Source: Microcaldota archaeon (GTDB taxonomy: Archaea > Micrarchaeota > Micrarchaeia > Micrarchaeales > Micrarchaeaceae). From it: a DNA stretch of 28,952 bases. Position numbers and translations under genes: made by a program. This document shows positions 28,006-28,952 of the stretch, one piece after another. The DNA is taken from contig JAKAPD010000001.1 of assembly GCA_021812025.1 (NCBI GenBank), positions 1-28,952 of the forward strand, given 5' to 3'. The notes under the pieces were generated by a model, which made no database searches, was not told the origin of the DNA, and saw only the letters and a list, made by a program, of their open reading frames with translations. How positions within the stretch are numbered: the first letter of the stretch is position 1; every line of letters starts with the position of its first letter.

Positions 28006-28952
28006 ATGGCGGAGGAGCTTAATCCATTTAAGATAGCGCAGGAGCAGCTCGATGAGGCTGCTGCTGTTATGAAGCTTGACAAGGATGCACATCAGATACT
28101 GAGGGAGCCCATGCGCACCATAATAACCAACATGCCCGTGCGCATGAGCAACGGGAAAGTAAAGACTTTCACCGCATTCCGTGTCCAGTACAACGACGCA
28201 AGGGGACCGTGCAAGGGGGGCATAAGGTTCCATCCGCAGGAGAATCTTGATACCGTAAAGGCGCTTTCCGCATGGATGACATGGAAGACGAGCCTCGCGA
28301 ACATACCTTTCGGCGGCGGAAAGGGCGGAGTCGTCTGCGATACTAAGAGCATGAGCGAGAGGGATCTCGAAGCGGTTTCAAGAGCCTATGCTAGAACTTT
28401 CGCGAAGTTCATAGGCCCAGACATAGACGTGCCTGCCCCGGACGTATACACAACACCGCAGGTAATGGCATGGATGATGGATGAATACAGCAGGATAGTT
28501 GGCCATAATGAATTCGGGGTCATAACGGGGAAGCCGCTGGAGGTGTGGGGTTCAGAAGGAAGGAGCGACTCAACCGCTATGGGTGGCATATTCGTGCTAA
28601 GGGAAGCCGTCAAAACGATGAAGATGAACCCAAAGAAGATAAAGATAGCTGTTCAAGGCTTTGGGAACGCAGGAATGTATGCCTATACTCTTTCACAAAA
28701 AATACTCGGCGCGACGGTTGTTGCCATTAGCGATTCCGAAGGCGGGACTTACGACAAGAACGGATTGAACCTAGAACAGCTGGCAGATGCGAAGAAGAAA
28801 ACAGGTAGTGTTATGGGCTACAAAAAAGGCGAGAAGATAACGAACGAAGAGCTGCTCGCACTGGACGTCGATGTGCTGATTCCGGCCGCAATCGAGAACC
28901 AGATAAGGAAAGACAACGCCGGCGGTGTCAATGCAAAGCTGGTGCTAGAGCA
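28006..28952 (+). CDS. gdhA: Glutamate dehydrogenase, 3' partial
   Basis: N-terminal 315 residues of a Glu/Leu/Phe/Val-type dehydrogenase, most like archaeal glutamate dehydrogenase, which interconverts glutamate and 2-oxoglutarate plus ammonia. The substrate-binding segments GPCKGGIRFHP and WKTSLANIPFGGGKGG carry the expected lysines, DIDVPAPDVYT follows, and the dinucleotide-binding motif is GFGNAG at residues 218-223. The protein is complete at the N-terminus (GTGAT four bases before the ATG) but runs past the window end; the full family length is about 420 residues. NAD or NADP preference cannot be read with confidence. It stands divergently from the pilin gene and links nitrogen and carbon metabolism. 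Confidence 0.92.
   Translation, partial: MAEELNPFKIAQEQLDEAAAVMKLDKDAHQILREPMRTIITNMPVRMSNGKVKTFTAFRVQYNDARGPCKGGIRFHPQENLDTVKALSAWMTWKTSLANIPFGGGKGGVVCDTKSMSERDLEAVSRAYARTFAKFIGPDIDVPAPDVYTTPQVMAWMMDEYSRIVGHNEFGVITGKPLEVWGSEGRSDSTAMGGIFVLREAVKTMKMNPKKIKIAVQGFGNAGMYAYTLSQKILGATVVAISDSEGGTYDKNGLNLEQLADAKKKTGSVMGYKKGEKITNEELLALDVDVLIPAAIENQIRKDNAGGVNAKLVLE

Overview
This is an archaeal chromosome segment of about 29 kb, densely packed with genes on both strands. Archaeal markers include ribosomal proteins L34e, L14e and L10e, the EF-1 beta GDP/GTP exchange factor, beta-type prefoldin, Dph2, Mre11/Rad50, an Lhr-type helicase, a DTD2-type D-aminoacyl-tRNA deacylase, a presenilin-like aspartyl protease and a pilin with a class III signal peptide. 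Many starts follow a GTGAT or GGTGA ribosome-binding site 3-5 bases before the start codon. Other genes have a TATA-like box 25-35 bases upstream and look leaderless. Ile codon ATA and Arg codons AGG/AGA are frequent. The gene set (partial complex I, FtsZ, the pilin type, very short spacers) suggests a small-genome DPANN lineage such as Micrarchaeota (ARMAN-like). That placement is inference only.

Layout. 1-1768 (+): DUF106/EMC3-like membrane protein (5' truncated), L34e, CMP kinase, L14e, then a small winged-helix protein. The first four are the tail of the conserved archaeal secY-adk ribosomal cluster. 1769-5610 (-): Mre11, an unknown membrane protein, and the compact set prefoldin beta / DHH phosphoesterase / RidA. 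5724-8103 (-): nuoABCD, the peripheral-arm start of complex I, with overlapping genes. 8152-9617: a divergent Lrp/AsnC regulator and an asparagine synthetase of the AsnRS-related archaeal type, probably a regulator-target pair. 9671-11662 (-): flavin reductase, two GNAT acetyltransferases and an RNHCP zinc protein. 11725-15281 (+): dtdA overlapping lhr. 15282-15613: a 332-base gap with no recognisable gene.

15614-19593 (mostly +): a deoxyribosyltransferase-like protein, a DUF5679 zinc ribbon (-), a presenilin-family intramembrane protease followed by a membrane-anchored S16 (Lon-like) serine protease, then a zinc ribbon and EF-1 beta. 19585-20637 (-): an APH-fold kinase. 20684-23815 (+): a stand-alone IMP cyclohydrolase domain of PurH type, then rad50 behind a perfect palindrome at its promoter. 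23842-23916: a degenerate tRNA-Glu-like sequence wedged between rad50 and ftsZ. 23914-24948 (-): ftsZ. 25012-27266 (+): membrane protein, L10e and Dph2. 27313-27849 (-): a pilin-like protein with an overlapping terminator hairpin. 28006-end (+): glutamate dehydrogenase, cut by the window edge.

No CRISPR array, insertion sequence or phage genes were seen. The most unusual items are the lone bacterial-type IMP cyclohydrolase, the degenerate tRNA-Glu, the palindrome at the rad50 promoter, the two neighbouring membrane proteases, and altered motif residues in Mre11, Rad50 and NuoA.
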